Program-made: the position numbers and the translations under genes
Notes under the pieces: generated by a model
What the model saw: only the letters and a program-made list of their open reading frames with translations
The model's database searches: none
What the model was told of the DNA's origin: nothing
In this document: piece after piece, positions 41,524-49,943 of the stretch
How positions within the stretch are numbered: the first letter of the stretch is position 1
Layout: each line of letters begins with the position of its first letter
Origin: JAUVXJ01 sp964433755
GTDB taxonomy: Bacteria > Chloroflexota > Anaerolineae > UBA7937 > B3-Chlor
Direction: 5' to 3'
Length of the DNA: 64,000 nucleotides
Assembly: GCA_964433755.1 (NCBI GenBank)
Contig: CAYSSR010000002.1
Span: 62,001-126,000 of the forward strand

Positions 41524-41769
41524 CCCTGGCTTGGCATGCCGCTAGAATCTGTCTCGTTGGAGTACCAGATCCTCGAATCGTGACAACGTAACAGGACGTA
41601 GCCGAGAAGAGAGACTGTCGGGGTCACATCACGAAGAGGGCAGCATCTTCTGACCTAAGCCGTGAGTGGCGTGGTGAGTGCCGTCTCTCGATGATCCCAG
41701 ATCGCCGTCAGTATCCACAACGCTGAGATAGGACCAGCATCCACGGCAGCCGTCTCCGGTGCCCACACT

Positions 41770-42597
41770 GTGCAGAATGGGCTGAGGACCCACCTCCAAA
41801 TGCACGAAGAGCATGGGTGCACGCTTAGAGGATCGCTTGCGCGCGCGAGACAGGAGTGGCAGTACCTGAGGCGGCGCCAGTGGACCCTGCAAGAAGTGGG
41901 GCGGTTCTGGAGCTCCGTCACCGACTACGACGACATCAATGAGAACACCTATTCCTACTACCGCCGCTTCACCAACTCGTTCGAGTTGGCAGGGGACTCC
42001 ATCGACCGCGACAACGTTACCCTGGACATTCAATCGCGAACGGGTCAGGGCACGGCCTTCTGGGCAGAGCGGGGATACGTGCGCAAGGCTCACGTGGTCG
42101 ACTTCTCGGACAGGATGCTCGCCATAGCATCGTCCCGCCTATCTCAGATGGAAATCGACTTCGAAACCCACCTGGTGCATAGCTTCCCGCTTCCGTTTGC
42201 CGGCAACACCTTTGACCTGATACTCTGCTACGAGACCATCGAGCACCTCTCGGAGAGGGAGACGTTGGTGAGTGAATTGGCGCGCGTGCTAAGGCCCGGA
42301 CACTGGATCATCCTCACGTGCCCCAACCTCCTGTGGGAACCGGCTCACTGGCTGTCGGCGATCCTCAACCTCCATCACAGTGAAGGCCCGCACAGGTTCC
42401 TCAGGCGAGCCACTCTCTTGCACCTCTTCGAGTCCAACAGGCTGGAGATCGTCCGCGAGAACTCGACGATTCTCTTGCCGTTCTCGTCCGCCTTGTCGGT
42501 ATCCACCAATCAGTTCCTGGAAAGCCGGCTTCCGGAGGGTGTCAAACGGGCGATCGCTCTCCGCCGAAGCTTCGTGCTGCGCAAGCCTGATGGCTGA
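41770..42597 (+). CDS. Class I SAM-dependent methyltransferase, atypical motif I
   Basis: The 275-residue protein has a Rossmann methyltransferase core (about 80-190). VVDFSDRMLAIASSRL is the acidic loop, FDLILCYETIEHLS is motif II/III, and LARVLRPGHWIILTCPN is post-motif III, as in Methyltransf_11. Motif I reads TLDIQSRTGQGT where LDIGCGTG is usual, so SAM binding may be weak. The start could also be ATG 41800. Upstream, 41524-41769 (246 nt) holds no recognised gene. Confidence 0.75.
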   Translation: MQNGLRTHLQMHEEHGCTLRGSLARARQEWQYLRRRQWTLQEVGRFWSSVTDYDDINENTYSYYRRFTNSFELAGDSIDRDNVTLDIQSRTGQGTAFWAERGYVRKAHVVDFSDRMLAIASSRLSQMEIDFETHLVHSFPLPFAGNTFDLILCYETIEHLSERETLVSELARVLRPGHWIILTCPNLLWEPAHWLSAILNLHHSEGPHRFLRRATLLHLFESNRLEIVRENSTILLPFSSALSVSTNQFLESRLPEGVKRAIALRRSFVLRKPDG

Positions 42598-42725
42598 GTA
42601 GATGGGTTGAGGAAGGGACGCGGTCTATGTTCGTCTCTGGCACCACTCCGGCAGGGTGAGCCAGGGGCGACGGGACAGCGCCCCGAGTACGACGTGATCG
42701 ATACGCAATCATAGGGGAGACAGCC

Positions 42726-43652
42726 ATGGCTCAGTGTAGTGTAGTGGTGATCGGAGCAGCCAGTCTGGATACGAAAGGCCGGCCCAAGAAGCCCCTCGTC
42801 GGTGGCACGTCAAACCCAGGCTACATACGTATCAGTCCAGGCGGCGTCGGTCGCAACGTGGCAGAGAACCTGGCCAGATTGGGAGTGCCCACGCTCCTAC
42901 TCTCCGCTGTGGGGGGTGATCCAGTGGGCAGACACGTCCTCGGAGCGACGGAGGTCGGGGGCGTTGACGTCAGCCGCGTGATCGTCTCGTCGGATAGCCC
43001 CTCGGCCACCTTCCTTGCCGTCAACGACGAACACGGCACCCCCGTGCTATCTATCGACGACATGGCAATCATGAGTCTGGTCACCCCCAAGTACATCTAC
43101 GCTCACCGACGGTGGATAAGGCAAGCCAAGATGGTTGTACTGGACGCCAATCTCAGCCCACCTGCGATCAAGTCCGCGGTCGCCCTCGCGGCCAAGTGGG
43201 ACATTCCTGTCTGCGTCGATCCCGTCTCCGTAGCTTTGGCCCCCCGGGTCAAGCCCTACCTCTCACAGCTCCACATGGTGGTACCCAATGAAGATGAGGC
43301 CCAGGTGCTGTGTGGTCTGCCGGCGAGGGACCGGTTCGAGGCCACCACTGCCGCGCAGAAGCTCGTAGCCGATGGCGTGGGCATTGCGGTCATCACTCTG
43401 GGAGACAAGGGTCTCGTCTACGCCACGTCCGACGAGAGCGGTTACATCCCCGCCATCAACATAGAAGTGATCGATCCCACGGGAGGCGGCGACGCCCTCA
43501 CCGGCACCGTGGTCTTCGGGCTCGTGAACGGCTTCGCAGTAAGTGAGGCGGTCCGCCTCGGAGTCTCTGCGGCGACCTTGACCCTGACCTGCACGGACAC
43601 TGTGTCCCCCCACCTGAGTCTGGACGCGCTCTATGATCGCCTCATGATCTAG
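42726..43652 (+). CDS. PfkB family carbohydrate kinase, pseudouridine-kinase-like
   Basis: The 308-residue kinase has the N-terminal GGVGRNVAENLARLG and the C-terminal catalytic DPTGGGDALTGTVVFGL, where Asp in GGGDA is the base. VPNEDEAQVLCG is the ATP-site region. The start SVVVIGAASLDTKGRP resembles PsuK, which phosphorylates pseudouridine. No PsuG glycosidase is adjacent, so the substrate remains uncertain. ATG 42726 has GGGGAGA upstream. Confidence 0.85.
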   Translation: MAQCSVVVIGAASLDTKGRPKKPLVGGTSNPGYIRISPGGVGRNVAENLARLGVPTLLLSAVGGDPVGRHVLGATEVGGVDVSRVIVSSDSPSATFLAVNDEHGTPVLSIDDMAIMSLVTPKYIYAHRRWIRQAKMVVLDANLSPPAIKSAVALAAKWDIPVCVDPVSVALAPRVKPYLSQLHMVVPNEDEAQVLCGLPARDRFEATTAAQKLVADGVGIAVITLGDKGLVYATSDESGYIPAINIEVIDPTGGGDALTGTVVFGLVNGFAVSEAVRLGVSAATLTLTCTDTVSPHLSLDALYDRLMI

Positions 43653-43911
43653 ACACGTCCGTCCAGGCGATGCTCACCAGAGGATTGCAGGCTGACGCAC
43701 ACCGGATCGCGCTTCTCTCCCGCGGACCAGCTCCCGACCCCCGATACGTCCCATCTCCTCTCCACGCTGTGGGACAGGCGCCGAAAGCAGCAGACAGCAT
43801 CTGTCGCCGCCTGTAGCGGCCGAGAAGGTGTCGGCGAGATCTGTGACGGACCTCCTGCCGGGGCGATCACGTCAGGACGCCAGGCGCGATCCCAACGACC
43901 TCTTGCCCCGT
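43653..43911. other. Non-coding stretch before the resB promoter
   Basis: This is the first part of a 385-base gap between the PfkB kinase and resB. No credible ORF, tRNA, repeat or terminator was recognised. Confidence 0.4.
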
Positions 43912-43940
43912 TTGACACACCGCAAACACCATAGTATGAT
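43912..43940 (+). promoter_or_regulatory. Promoter of the resB-ccsA operon
   Basis: TTGACA (43912-43917) and TATGAT (43935-43940) are 17 bp apart. The RNA start would be near 43947, about 90 nt before resB. Confidence 0.7.
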
Positions 43941-44037
43941 TCCACAACCGACCACGGGCTCAGCACCCTCGGACTGAGTCCTTTGCCACGGCACCCTCAC
44001 GCGCTTGGGCCCTGGACACACATCGAAGTCGATACTG

Positions 44038-45429
44038 ATGCCAATAGACATGCTGGACTCAGCGTGGCGCTTCTTCAGCTCCCGAAGGTTGACCATCGCA
44101 CTCCTGGTCATCATCTTTCTCGTCGTGGCGTGCGGGGCCATCCTGCCCCAGATGCCGGACGACGTGACGGTCGGTTCCCCCCAGTATGGCCGCTGGTATG
44201 CCTCGGTCCAGGCACAGTATCTCCAGTGGGCCGATCGTCTGTCCGGTGTAGGTCTCTTCTCGATACGTGACTCTCTGTGGTTGAAGTCACCCTTGGCGCT
44301 GCTGCTGGTCAATCTGGTGGTCTGCGCGGTCGAACAGGCGTCGACGATCCTTCGCGAGGGAAGGCTCGCCCCACGGGAGTTTGTGCAGGCCTTTCCTCCA
44401 GACTCCAAGGCCCACAGTTTTCTGTTCCAGGGAGACGCTCAGTCAGCGTTGGGGCGATTGCGCTCGCTTCTGGAAACACACGGGTACGCCGTCCACACAC
44501 AGGAAGGGCTTGGTGACTTCCACCTCTGCGCACGACGTCTACACCTCGCAAGGTGGGGCATCGTGCTCGCCCACGCCGGGCTTGCTCTGATCGTCGTCAG
44601 CGCCCTCATCGGTGGACGCCTGGGTTGGCACGAGCGCGGGATTACGCTGGGGCCGGGGCAAGAGTACGAGTTCCAGCACGTAGCATCCACGAGCCTGCGC
44701 TTGGAGAGCTTTGAGGCACAGCTATACCCCGATGGTAAGCCTCGCTGGTACGAGGCAGACGTCACTATCCTCGACAGCGGAGACGAGGCGACGAGCGCCG
44801 TCCTCACCGCGGGTTCTCCTCTCTGGCACAGGGGTATGTCTGTCCACCAGTTGTCGCACGGTCCCCTGGTCAGCATCAGAGCCGTGGACGCAGACGGCGG
44901 GCCGATCACCTTGCAGACACTGGGGGCCTCGAGCATGATCGTTGAAGAGGCAAGCCTCCAACTCTCCGAGGAGGAGAGGGAAGGGTACATAGCTGTGCCT
45001 ACCAGGAACCTGGTCCTGCGAGCGGTCCTGCAACCGGAGGCGCTCTCTACTGGTGAAGCCTTGCCCGGCCTGCTCTTACAAGCCTATCGGGGAGGTGCCA
45101 CGGACCTCGTATACAGCGCAACGCTTCAAGGCTCGGCGCGCGTGGACATCGAGGGAGACACTTACACTTTGGAATGGGGCCAGTATGCAATCATGGGCAT
45201 AGCATCCGATCCGGCTTTCTCCCTGGTGCTGCTTGGTGCCGTCGCGCTGCTCGTGGGGCCGATAGCTGCCGCCTGCCGTCGACCACGCTCCGTCTGGGCA
45301 GCATTGACAGGAAGACAGGGTGTGGTGGAGATGCGACTCCTCTATAGCGGATATGCAGGCGAGATCGTCTGGGCCCATGAGCGTGACACCTTGATAGCGG
45401 AGATGGAGGAGGTCTGTCGTGGAGGCTGA
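44038..45429 (+). CDS. resB: ResB-like cytochrome c biogenesis protein
   Basis: The protein of about 463 residues has four hydrophobic segments: LTIALLVIIFLVVACGAIL near the start, LALLLVNLVVCAVEQ, ARWGIVLAHAGLALIVVSALIGG and a last one around LVLLGAVALLVGPIAAA. A large outer domain lies between the last two. ResB and CcsA (System II) carry heme outward and attach it to apocytochrome c. Starts at 44005, 44038 and 44050 are possible. Its end overlaps ccsA by 11 nt, the usual pairing. Confidence 0.82.
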   Translation: MPIDMLDSAWRFFSSRRLTIALLVIIFLVVACGAILPQMPDDVTVGSPQYGRWYASVQAQYLQWADRLSGVGLFSIRDSLWLKSPLALLLVNLVVCAVEQASTILREGRLAPREFVQAFPPDSKAHSFLFQGDAQSALGRLRSLLETHGYAVHTQEGLGDFHLCARRLHLARWGIVLAHAGLALIVVSALIGGRLGWHERGITLGPGQEYEFQHVASTSLRLESFEAQLYPDGKPRWYEADVTILDSGDEATSAVLTAGSPLWHRGMSVHQLSHGPLVSIRAVDADGGPITLQTLGASSMIVEEASLQLSEEEREGYIAVPTRNLVLRAVLQPEALSTGEALPGLLLQAYRGGATDLVYSATLQGSARVDIEGDTYTLEWGQYAIMGIASDPAFSLVLLGAVALLVGPIAAACRRPRSVWAALTGRQGVVEMRLLYSGYAGEIVWAHERDTLIAEMEEVCRGG

Positions 45430-46228
45430 CAGGGTGCTGTACTTCGCAGCCAGTTTCGCGCTCTTCGCCGTCGTCCTCCTGCGATGGATAGCCCTCTACC
45501 GGCCGCGTCGTGTCGCCGACAGACTGCTCATTGGGACGAACCTGCTGTTCCTGGGCATCCAGGGCGTGGCCCTCTGCTTCTCCGCCTTCCAGTGGGGCCT
45601 CCTGGGCATGGCACATGCGTGGCCCAGCACCATGGTGGTCGTCGAAGGCGCTGTTCTCCTAACCTTACTGCTAGAGAACAAGGCACGAGATACTGGGGCA
45701 AGTGCAGTTGTCGCGAGTCTTGCCTTCGTCGCACACTCCTACACACTGTTGCTGGGCATCCCACCGACGCAGACTCTGGAGATCTCTCCTTTCGCGCGGA
45801 GCACCTGGTATGGCCTGTACGTTATCAGCGCCCTCACAGCTTGCAGTGCTTACCTCTGCGCTGGAGGAGGAGCCATCGCCTATGTCCTCACGTTCATGTT
45901 CCGTGCCACCGGAGTCGCACTGCGAGAGTCCTCACCCGCCGATTGTCTGTCTTTCGTCAGAAGAGCGCTGATGGTGGCCTTCCCGTCGTTGAGCGTCTCC
46001 GCAGTCACACATGCCCTGTGGGTCTACCTTGGCTGGGGCAGCTACTGGACCTGGCGTCCGGCACAGCTCTGGCTGCTTCTGCTGTGGCTGGTCCTGGCCA
46101 TCACCCTCCACGTACCCTTCATGCGGCCCCGCCTGCGATGGACAGCTACCTTCCTATCCATCCTCGGCTGCCTCGTGGCGCTTCTGGGCTTGCCTACTAT
46201 TGGCAGTGCTCTCACCGCGGTGTGGTAG
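45419..46228 (+). CDS. ccsA: CcsA/ResC-like cytochrome c biogenesis protein with altered WWD motif
   Basis: The 269-residue protein has eight hydrophobic segments, with conserved His in FVAHSYTLL, AVTHALW and ITLHVPF. The heme-handling WWD segment reads WGSYWTWRPAQLW, whereas System II proteins usually have WGxxWxWDPKExW. Asp is replaced by Arg, and Lys-Glu by Ala-Gln. This change in a motif that binds heme may alter function. The GTG start at 45419 lies inside resB. Confidence 0.8.
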   Translation: MEADRVLYFAASFALFAVVLLRWIALYRPRRVADRLLIGTNLLFLGIQGVALCFSAFQWGLLGMAHAWPSTMVVVEGAVLLTLLLENKARDTGASAVVASLAFVAHSYTLLLGIPPTQTLEISPFARSTWYGLYVISALTACSAYLCAGGGAIAYVLTFMFRATGVALRESSPADCLSFVRRALMVAFPSLSVSAVTHALWVYLGWGSYWTWRPAQLWLLLLWLVLAITLHVPFMRPRLRWTATFLSILGCLVALLGLPTIGSALTAVW

Positions 46229-46351
46229 CGCCCCCCGGCAGGCGTGTCTTCCGCGGGCAGGGCACAACTCTGAGACCAAGCGCCCGCCGGCCTCCCGCAG
46301 CTGGCCTCGCGGTAGCAGACGCTCTCCTCCGGGAGAGGGCGACCCAGCGAC

Positions 46352-46774
46352 CTACCAGAGGGCGAGCCCGGTGGCCTCGTCGTAGCTTCGCTCGGGCACG
46401 GGACCAGTGAGTGCGGTGACGGAGAACTCACACGCGAAAGCAATCGTCCCCTCCAGCAGATGGCCGCCAAAGCACCGCCCATCCCTGTCGGCCAGGATCA
46501 CGTGACAGTGAAGAAATGTTTCACCATCCTTTCTGGAGACGTTGCCGGTGAGCGAAGCGATCTCCATTCCCTCGTCGAACCACGTCTCGCGGTAGGCGCG
46601 AGCCTCGTGGTCGTAGTACCCCACTCCACCTCTCTCCACCGCGCCGAGTGCCTCGACCCAGCCCACCGTCACACCCTCGTGGGCGCAGAACTTGGTCAGG
46701 CTTCTCAACACGTCATCGCCCCTCTCGAGCCGACCGAGGAGCACTCTCTGCCCATCGTATCCGTAGGACTTCAC
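46352..46774 (-). CDS. PPC/DUF296 domain protein
   Basis: The 140-residue protein has the PPC fold signatures: LRSLTKFCAHEGVTVGWVEALGA near residue 30 and a HCHVILADRDGRCFGGHLLEGT segment near residue 90 with His-x-His for metal binding. PPC domains occur in plant AT-hook proteins and as single-domain bacterial proteins of unknown function. It converges on ccsA and is followed upstream by murI on the same strand. Confidence 0.88.
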   Translation of the reverse strand: MKSYGYDGQRVLLGRLERGDDVLRSLTKFCAHEGVTVGWVEALGAVERGGVGYYDHEARAYRETWFDEGMEIASLTGNVSRKDGETFLHCHVILADRDGRCFGGHLLEGTIAFACEFSVTALTGPVPERSYDEATGLALW

Positions 46775-46867
46775 CCATGTACCTCCTGATCTACCTGCGA
46801 CGATCCCTTCCCCCCCAGGGCGCCCAGAGACAACCGAACACTCACTCTCGCGGAAGAGAAACCGCCC

Positions 46868-47719
46868 TCAACTCCATCCAGCACCGATCTGGGCCTGGTC
46901 ACCGATGGACCTGACGGCGCCCTCCACCCATTCGACCCCCAGAACGGGCCCTCTGAGCTCTGTTAGCTCCTCGAGCATGCGGGCGAAACGGGGTGGGTGG
47001 CCGCTGGTGTAGAAAGTGTACCGGCCCTCGCCTCCCTGCCTGAGCAGCCCGTCTTTCCCCAGTACTCTTGCGGTCTGTCGAGCCACGCCCAGGCTGGGAT
47101 CGAAGATCTCCACCCCATCCCCGAGGATCTCCTCCATGAGCAGCCGAAGGAACGGGTAGTGTGTGCACCCCAGCACCAACGAATCCACCCCTGCTTCGAC
47201 CATGGGGGCCAGACACACTTCCAGCATCTCTCTCGTCTCGGGCGCTGCAACCAGCCCTGCCTCTACTTGCTCGACGAGACCCGGGCAACTGCGAGTCAGC
47301 ACGTCTACGTCGTTCGAGAACCGCTCCATCAGGCTGGCGAAGAGAGCGCCCTGAAAAGTGACCTCGGTGGCGATCACGCCCACGACCTTGCTGCCGGAGC
47401 GTTCGGCGGCGGGCTTCAACGCGGGCTCCATGCCCACGATGGGCACGTCGAACCTCTCCCGAAGATGTTTCAGCGCCGCAGCGGACGCAGTGTTACAGGC
47501 CACGACGACGATCTTGGCACCTTGCGACACCAGGAAGTGGGCTATCCCCGACGTGAGGTCCTGTATCTCGTCGTACGTGCGGTGCCCGTACGGGCAGTGG
47601 ATCGAATCCGCGAAGAATAGCACGTCCTCGTGAGGTAGCTCTCTTACGATCTGCCGCATGACTGATAGACCACCCACGCCGGAATCCAAGATCCCTACAG
47701 GACTGCTGTCATCACTCAT
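46868..47719 (-). CDS. murI: Glutamate racemase
   Basis: The 283-residue enzyme has the two catalytic Cys motifs VVACNTASA near residue 68 and VLGCTHYPFL near residue 184, and the N-terminal GILDSGVGGLSV loop. It makes D-glutamate for peptidoglycan. ATG 47719 has GGAG eight nucleotides upstream; the extension to 47788 is not conserved-looking. Its presence supports a peptidoglycan-containing cell wall. Confidence 0.95.
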   Translation of the reverse strand: MSDDSSPVGILDSGVGGLSVMRQIVRELPHEDVLFFADSIHCPYGHRTYDEIQDLTSGIAHFLVSQGAKIVVVACNTASAAALKHLRERFDVPIVGMEPALKPAAERSGSKVVGVIATEVTFQGALFASLMERFSNDVDVLTRSCPGLVEQVEAGLVAAPETREMLEVCLAPMVEAGVDSLVLGCTHYPFLRLLMEEILGDGVEIFDPSLGVARQTARVLGKDGLLRQGGEGRYTFYTSGHPPRFARMLEELTELRGPVLGVEWVEGAVRSIGDQAQIGAGWS

Positions 47720-47791
47720 CTGTCTCACTCCGAGCATTGCCTCTGCCCCACAACAGGTTATTATGCCTGGGCCAGGGCGTCCTGTCAAGAC

Positions 47792-47820
47792 TTGCTTGCC
47801 AAGTCAAAATCCCGTAGAAT
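47792..47820 (+). promoter_or_regulatory. Promoter of the receiver-GGDEF/FmdB operon
   Basis: TTGCTT (47792-47797) and TAGAAT (47815-47820) are 17 bp apart. The RNA start near 47827 rules out the longer frame's start at 47792 and supports ATG 47840. Confidence 0.6.
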
Positions 47821-47839
47821 GAAAGGATGGAGAGTGGAC

Positions 47840-48805
47840 ATGAACTCGCGCTCCGGCACAATACTCGTGGTGGATGATGATCCCATTGTGCGCGAAGTTG
47901 TCTCTGAGTCCCTGGAGGCGGAGGGACTCAGTGTCATCTGTGCGCCAGACGGCCAAGAGGGCTTGAAGCTAGCCAGACAACAAAAGCCCGATCTGGTGCT
48001 CCTCGACATTCGCATGCCGCGTATGGACGGGCTGGAGCTGTGCCGTCAGCTCAGGCGTGGTTTTCTGACCTCGACCATACCGATCATCATGCTGACCTCC
48101 CTCAACGGAACCGCTGACAAGGTCGAGGGCATGCGCGTAGGCGCGGACGACTATGTCACTAAGCCCTTCGATCCACAAGAACTCATCGCTCGTGTTTCCA
48201 CTCACCTGCACCGATCGGAACGAGACATACAGACGAGTCCTCTCACCAGGTTGCCGGGCAATCTTGCCGTCGAAAGGGCCATTCGAGACAGACTGGCTGC
48301 GGGCGCCTTGTTCGCCGTCTGCTACTTCGATCTGGACCAGTTCAAACCCTACAACGGCAAGTATGGTTTCGTGGCCGGAGACCTGGTGATACGAATGCTG
48401 AGCGACTTGATAGTCGGGGCGGTCCTGGAACAGGGAAACGACGACGACTTCGTAGGCCACGAGGGTGGCGACGATTTCGTCGTCGTCACCACACCAGACA
48501 AGGCTGAGAGCATCTGCAAGACCGTCATAGAAGGCTTCGACGAGAGTATCCCCGAGTGCTACAACGATCAAGATCGGGCGCAAGGATTCTTCCTCGGCCA
48601 GGACAGACAGGGAGTGGAGGCCAGGTTTCCGCTGATGAGCGTCTCCGGCGCCGTGATCACCAATCATCGCAGGAATCTGGTGCACCCCCGTCAAGTCGCC
48701 GAGATAGCTGCCGAGGTGCTTTCGTACGTCAAGAAACAAGAAGGGAGCAACTATCTCTTCGACCGACGTGGGGACAACCCAGAAGGACCACCCCAGGAGG
48801 TGTGA
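47840..48805 (+). CDS. Response regulator with degenerate GGDEF domain
   Basis: The 321-residue protein has a receiver domain (about 5-125, phosphoacceptor Asp in VLLDIRMPR) and a GGDEF-like domain (about 138-305). The latter has SPLTRLPGNLAVERAI in place of DPLTGLPNR and GHEGGDDF at the active loop, where Glu of GG(D/E)EF is Asp. FDLDQFKPYNGKYGF is intact. Diguanylate cyclase activity is therefore doubtful; it may bind c-di-GMP or GTP. The gene ends 8 nt before an FmdB gene. Confidence 0.82.
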   Translation: MNSRSGTILVVDDDPIVREVVSESLEAEGLSVICAPDGQEGLKLARQQKPDLVLLDIRMPRMDGLELCRQLRRGFLTSTIPIIMLTSLNGTADKVEGMRVGADDYVTKPFDPQELIARVSTHLHRSERDIQTSPLTRLPGNLAVERAIRDRLAAGALFAVCYFDLDQFKPYNGKYGFVAGDLVIRMLSDLIVGAVLEQGNDDDFVGHEGGDDFVVVTTPDKAESICKTVIEGFDESIPECYNDQDRAQGFFLGQDRQGVEARFPLMSVSGAVITNHRRNLVHPRQVAEIAAEVLSYVKKQEGSNYLFDRRGDNPEGPPQEV

Positions 48806-48813
48806 TCGTACAG

Positions 48814-49089
48814 ATGCCCATTTACGAATACGAGTGTCAGTCCTGCGGAAGAAGATTCGAGGTGTTCCAGCACTTCTCCGACGACCCAGTCGAGACCTGC
48901 CCAGACTGTGACGGACCGGTCCGTCGCCTTATCCAGCCAGTGGGTATCATCTTCAAGGGATCGGGCTTCTACGTAACGGATAACCGCCAGCTTCCGGCGC
49001 GCGAAGCGGCCAAGGAGTTGCCAGGAGGAGACGGGAGCAAGAAGAAGGAGAAGGAGAAACAGACCGACGCGACCAGTGCCAAGGACTAG
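48814..49089 (+). CDS. FmdB-family zinc ribbon protein
   Basis: The 91-residue protein begins MPIYEYECQSCGRRFEVFQ and has CxxC pairs near residues 8-11 and 27-30. It then has an IIFKGSGFYVTDNR strand that is common in longer FmdB proteins, and a Lys/Glu-rich tail (KKKEKEKQ). It follows the receiver-GGDEF gene directly. The family is thought to be regulatory, but no function is proven. Confidence 0.85.
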   Translation: MPIYEYECQSCGRRFEVFQHFSDDPVETCPDCDGPVRRLIQPVGIIFKGSGFYVTDNRQLPAREAAKELPGGDGSKKKEKEKQTDATSAKD

Positions 49090-49109
49090 GCTCGATGCTG
49101 GACGCGTCG

Positions 49110-49409
49110 CTAGAGCTGAAACTGACCGGTGGCAGGCACCACCTTGTAATGGTAGTTGCGCACGTACCCGAGGAGCTTCGCCTCCAGGCCTTCCCAACCC
49201 TCACTTTCCAGAATGCCCCTCATCGTCTCGCGGTCTTTGGTGATGCCTCCCGCTAGCACCTGAGGGCCATTGCCAACCACGGTATACCACGCTTCGGTGG
49301 GCTGGATCCCCAGCTCCATCATCTGCGGGGTGAACTCTCTGCTCACAAACTCCATGTACTCTGCTTCTTTCCCGGGCCTGATGTCCCAGCTCATGAGCAG
49401 CTTGATCAT
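49110..49409 (-). CDS. Small dimeric alpha/beta-barrel-like protein, function unknown
   Basis: The 99-residue protein reads MIKLLMSWDIRPGKEAEY at its start and has an AWYTVVGNGPQVLAGGI strand and a YHYKVVP end. The pattern suggests a ferredoxin-like EthD/NIPSNAP-type dimeric barrel, but no exact family is recognised. GAAAGAGG precedes ATG 49409. It lies between convergent or divergent single genes, so the context gives no hint. Confidence 0.65.
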   Translation of the reverse strand: MIKLLMSWDIRPGKEAEYMEFVSREFTPQMMELGIQPTEAWYTVVGNGPQVLAGGITKDRETMRGILESEGWEGLEAKLLGYVRNYHYKVVPATGQFQL

Positions 49410-49505
49410 GGTCTAGCCTCTTTCCAAACTATTTGCCACACCCACAAGCATACCAGATAGTGTACTTCCGGTCAAATCTGGCACAACAAAGCTGAGGTCA
49501 AGAAG

Positions 49506-49943
49506 ATGCGCATAGTGGTTCAACGAGTGAGCAGAGGCTCCGTCTCGGTGGAGGGCGAGCTCGTGGGTAGCATCGAGCAGGGCTTGGTCCTGCTCGTGGG
49601 CGTGACCCACGACGATGGAGAAAAACAGGCCAGGTTTCTGGCCAACAAGATCGCCAACCTGCGTATCTTCCCAGATGACAAAGGCAAGTTCAACCGCTCA
49701 GCACTGGACGTCGGAGGTGCGGCCCTTGTCATCCCGCAGTTCACGCTATATGGCGATGCGCGAAAGGGGCGTCGTCCCAACTTCGTCCAGGCAGCCCAAC
49801 CCGAGATCGCCGAGCCGCTGATAGAGAGGTTCGTGTCTTTCTTGAAGGAGGAAGGCCTGCGGGTCGAGACCGGTGTCTTCGGTGCCATGATGATGGTGGA
49901 GATTCACAACGACGGCCCCGTGACTATAATCCTCGACAAGTAG
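49506..49943 (+). CDS. dtd: D-aminoacyl-tRNA deacylase
   Basis: The 145-residue enzyme has LLVGVTHDDGEKQARFLANKI, the PQFTLYGDARKGRRPNF motif near residue 80 (SQFTL type) and the NDGPVT motif near the end. Together these form the active site that removes D-amino acids from tRNA. Its last 20 bases overlap the converging TIM-barrel gene. Confidence 0.95.
   Translation: MRIVVQRVSRGSVSVEGELVGSIEQGLVLLVGVTHDDGEKQARFLANKIANLRIFPDDKGKFNRSALDVGGAALVIPQFTLYGDARKGRRPNFVQAAQPEIAEPLIERFVSFLKEEGLRVETGVFGAMMMVEIHNDGPVTIILDK

Noticed and set aside
45484..46410. 308-residue plus-strand ORF overlapping ccsA
   Set aside because: It is Arg/Pro-rich, in another frame of ccsA, whose membrane segments and His residues are clear.
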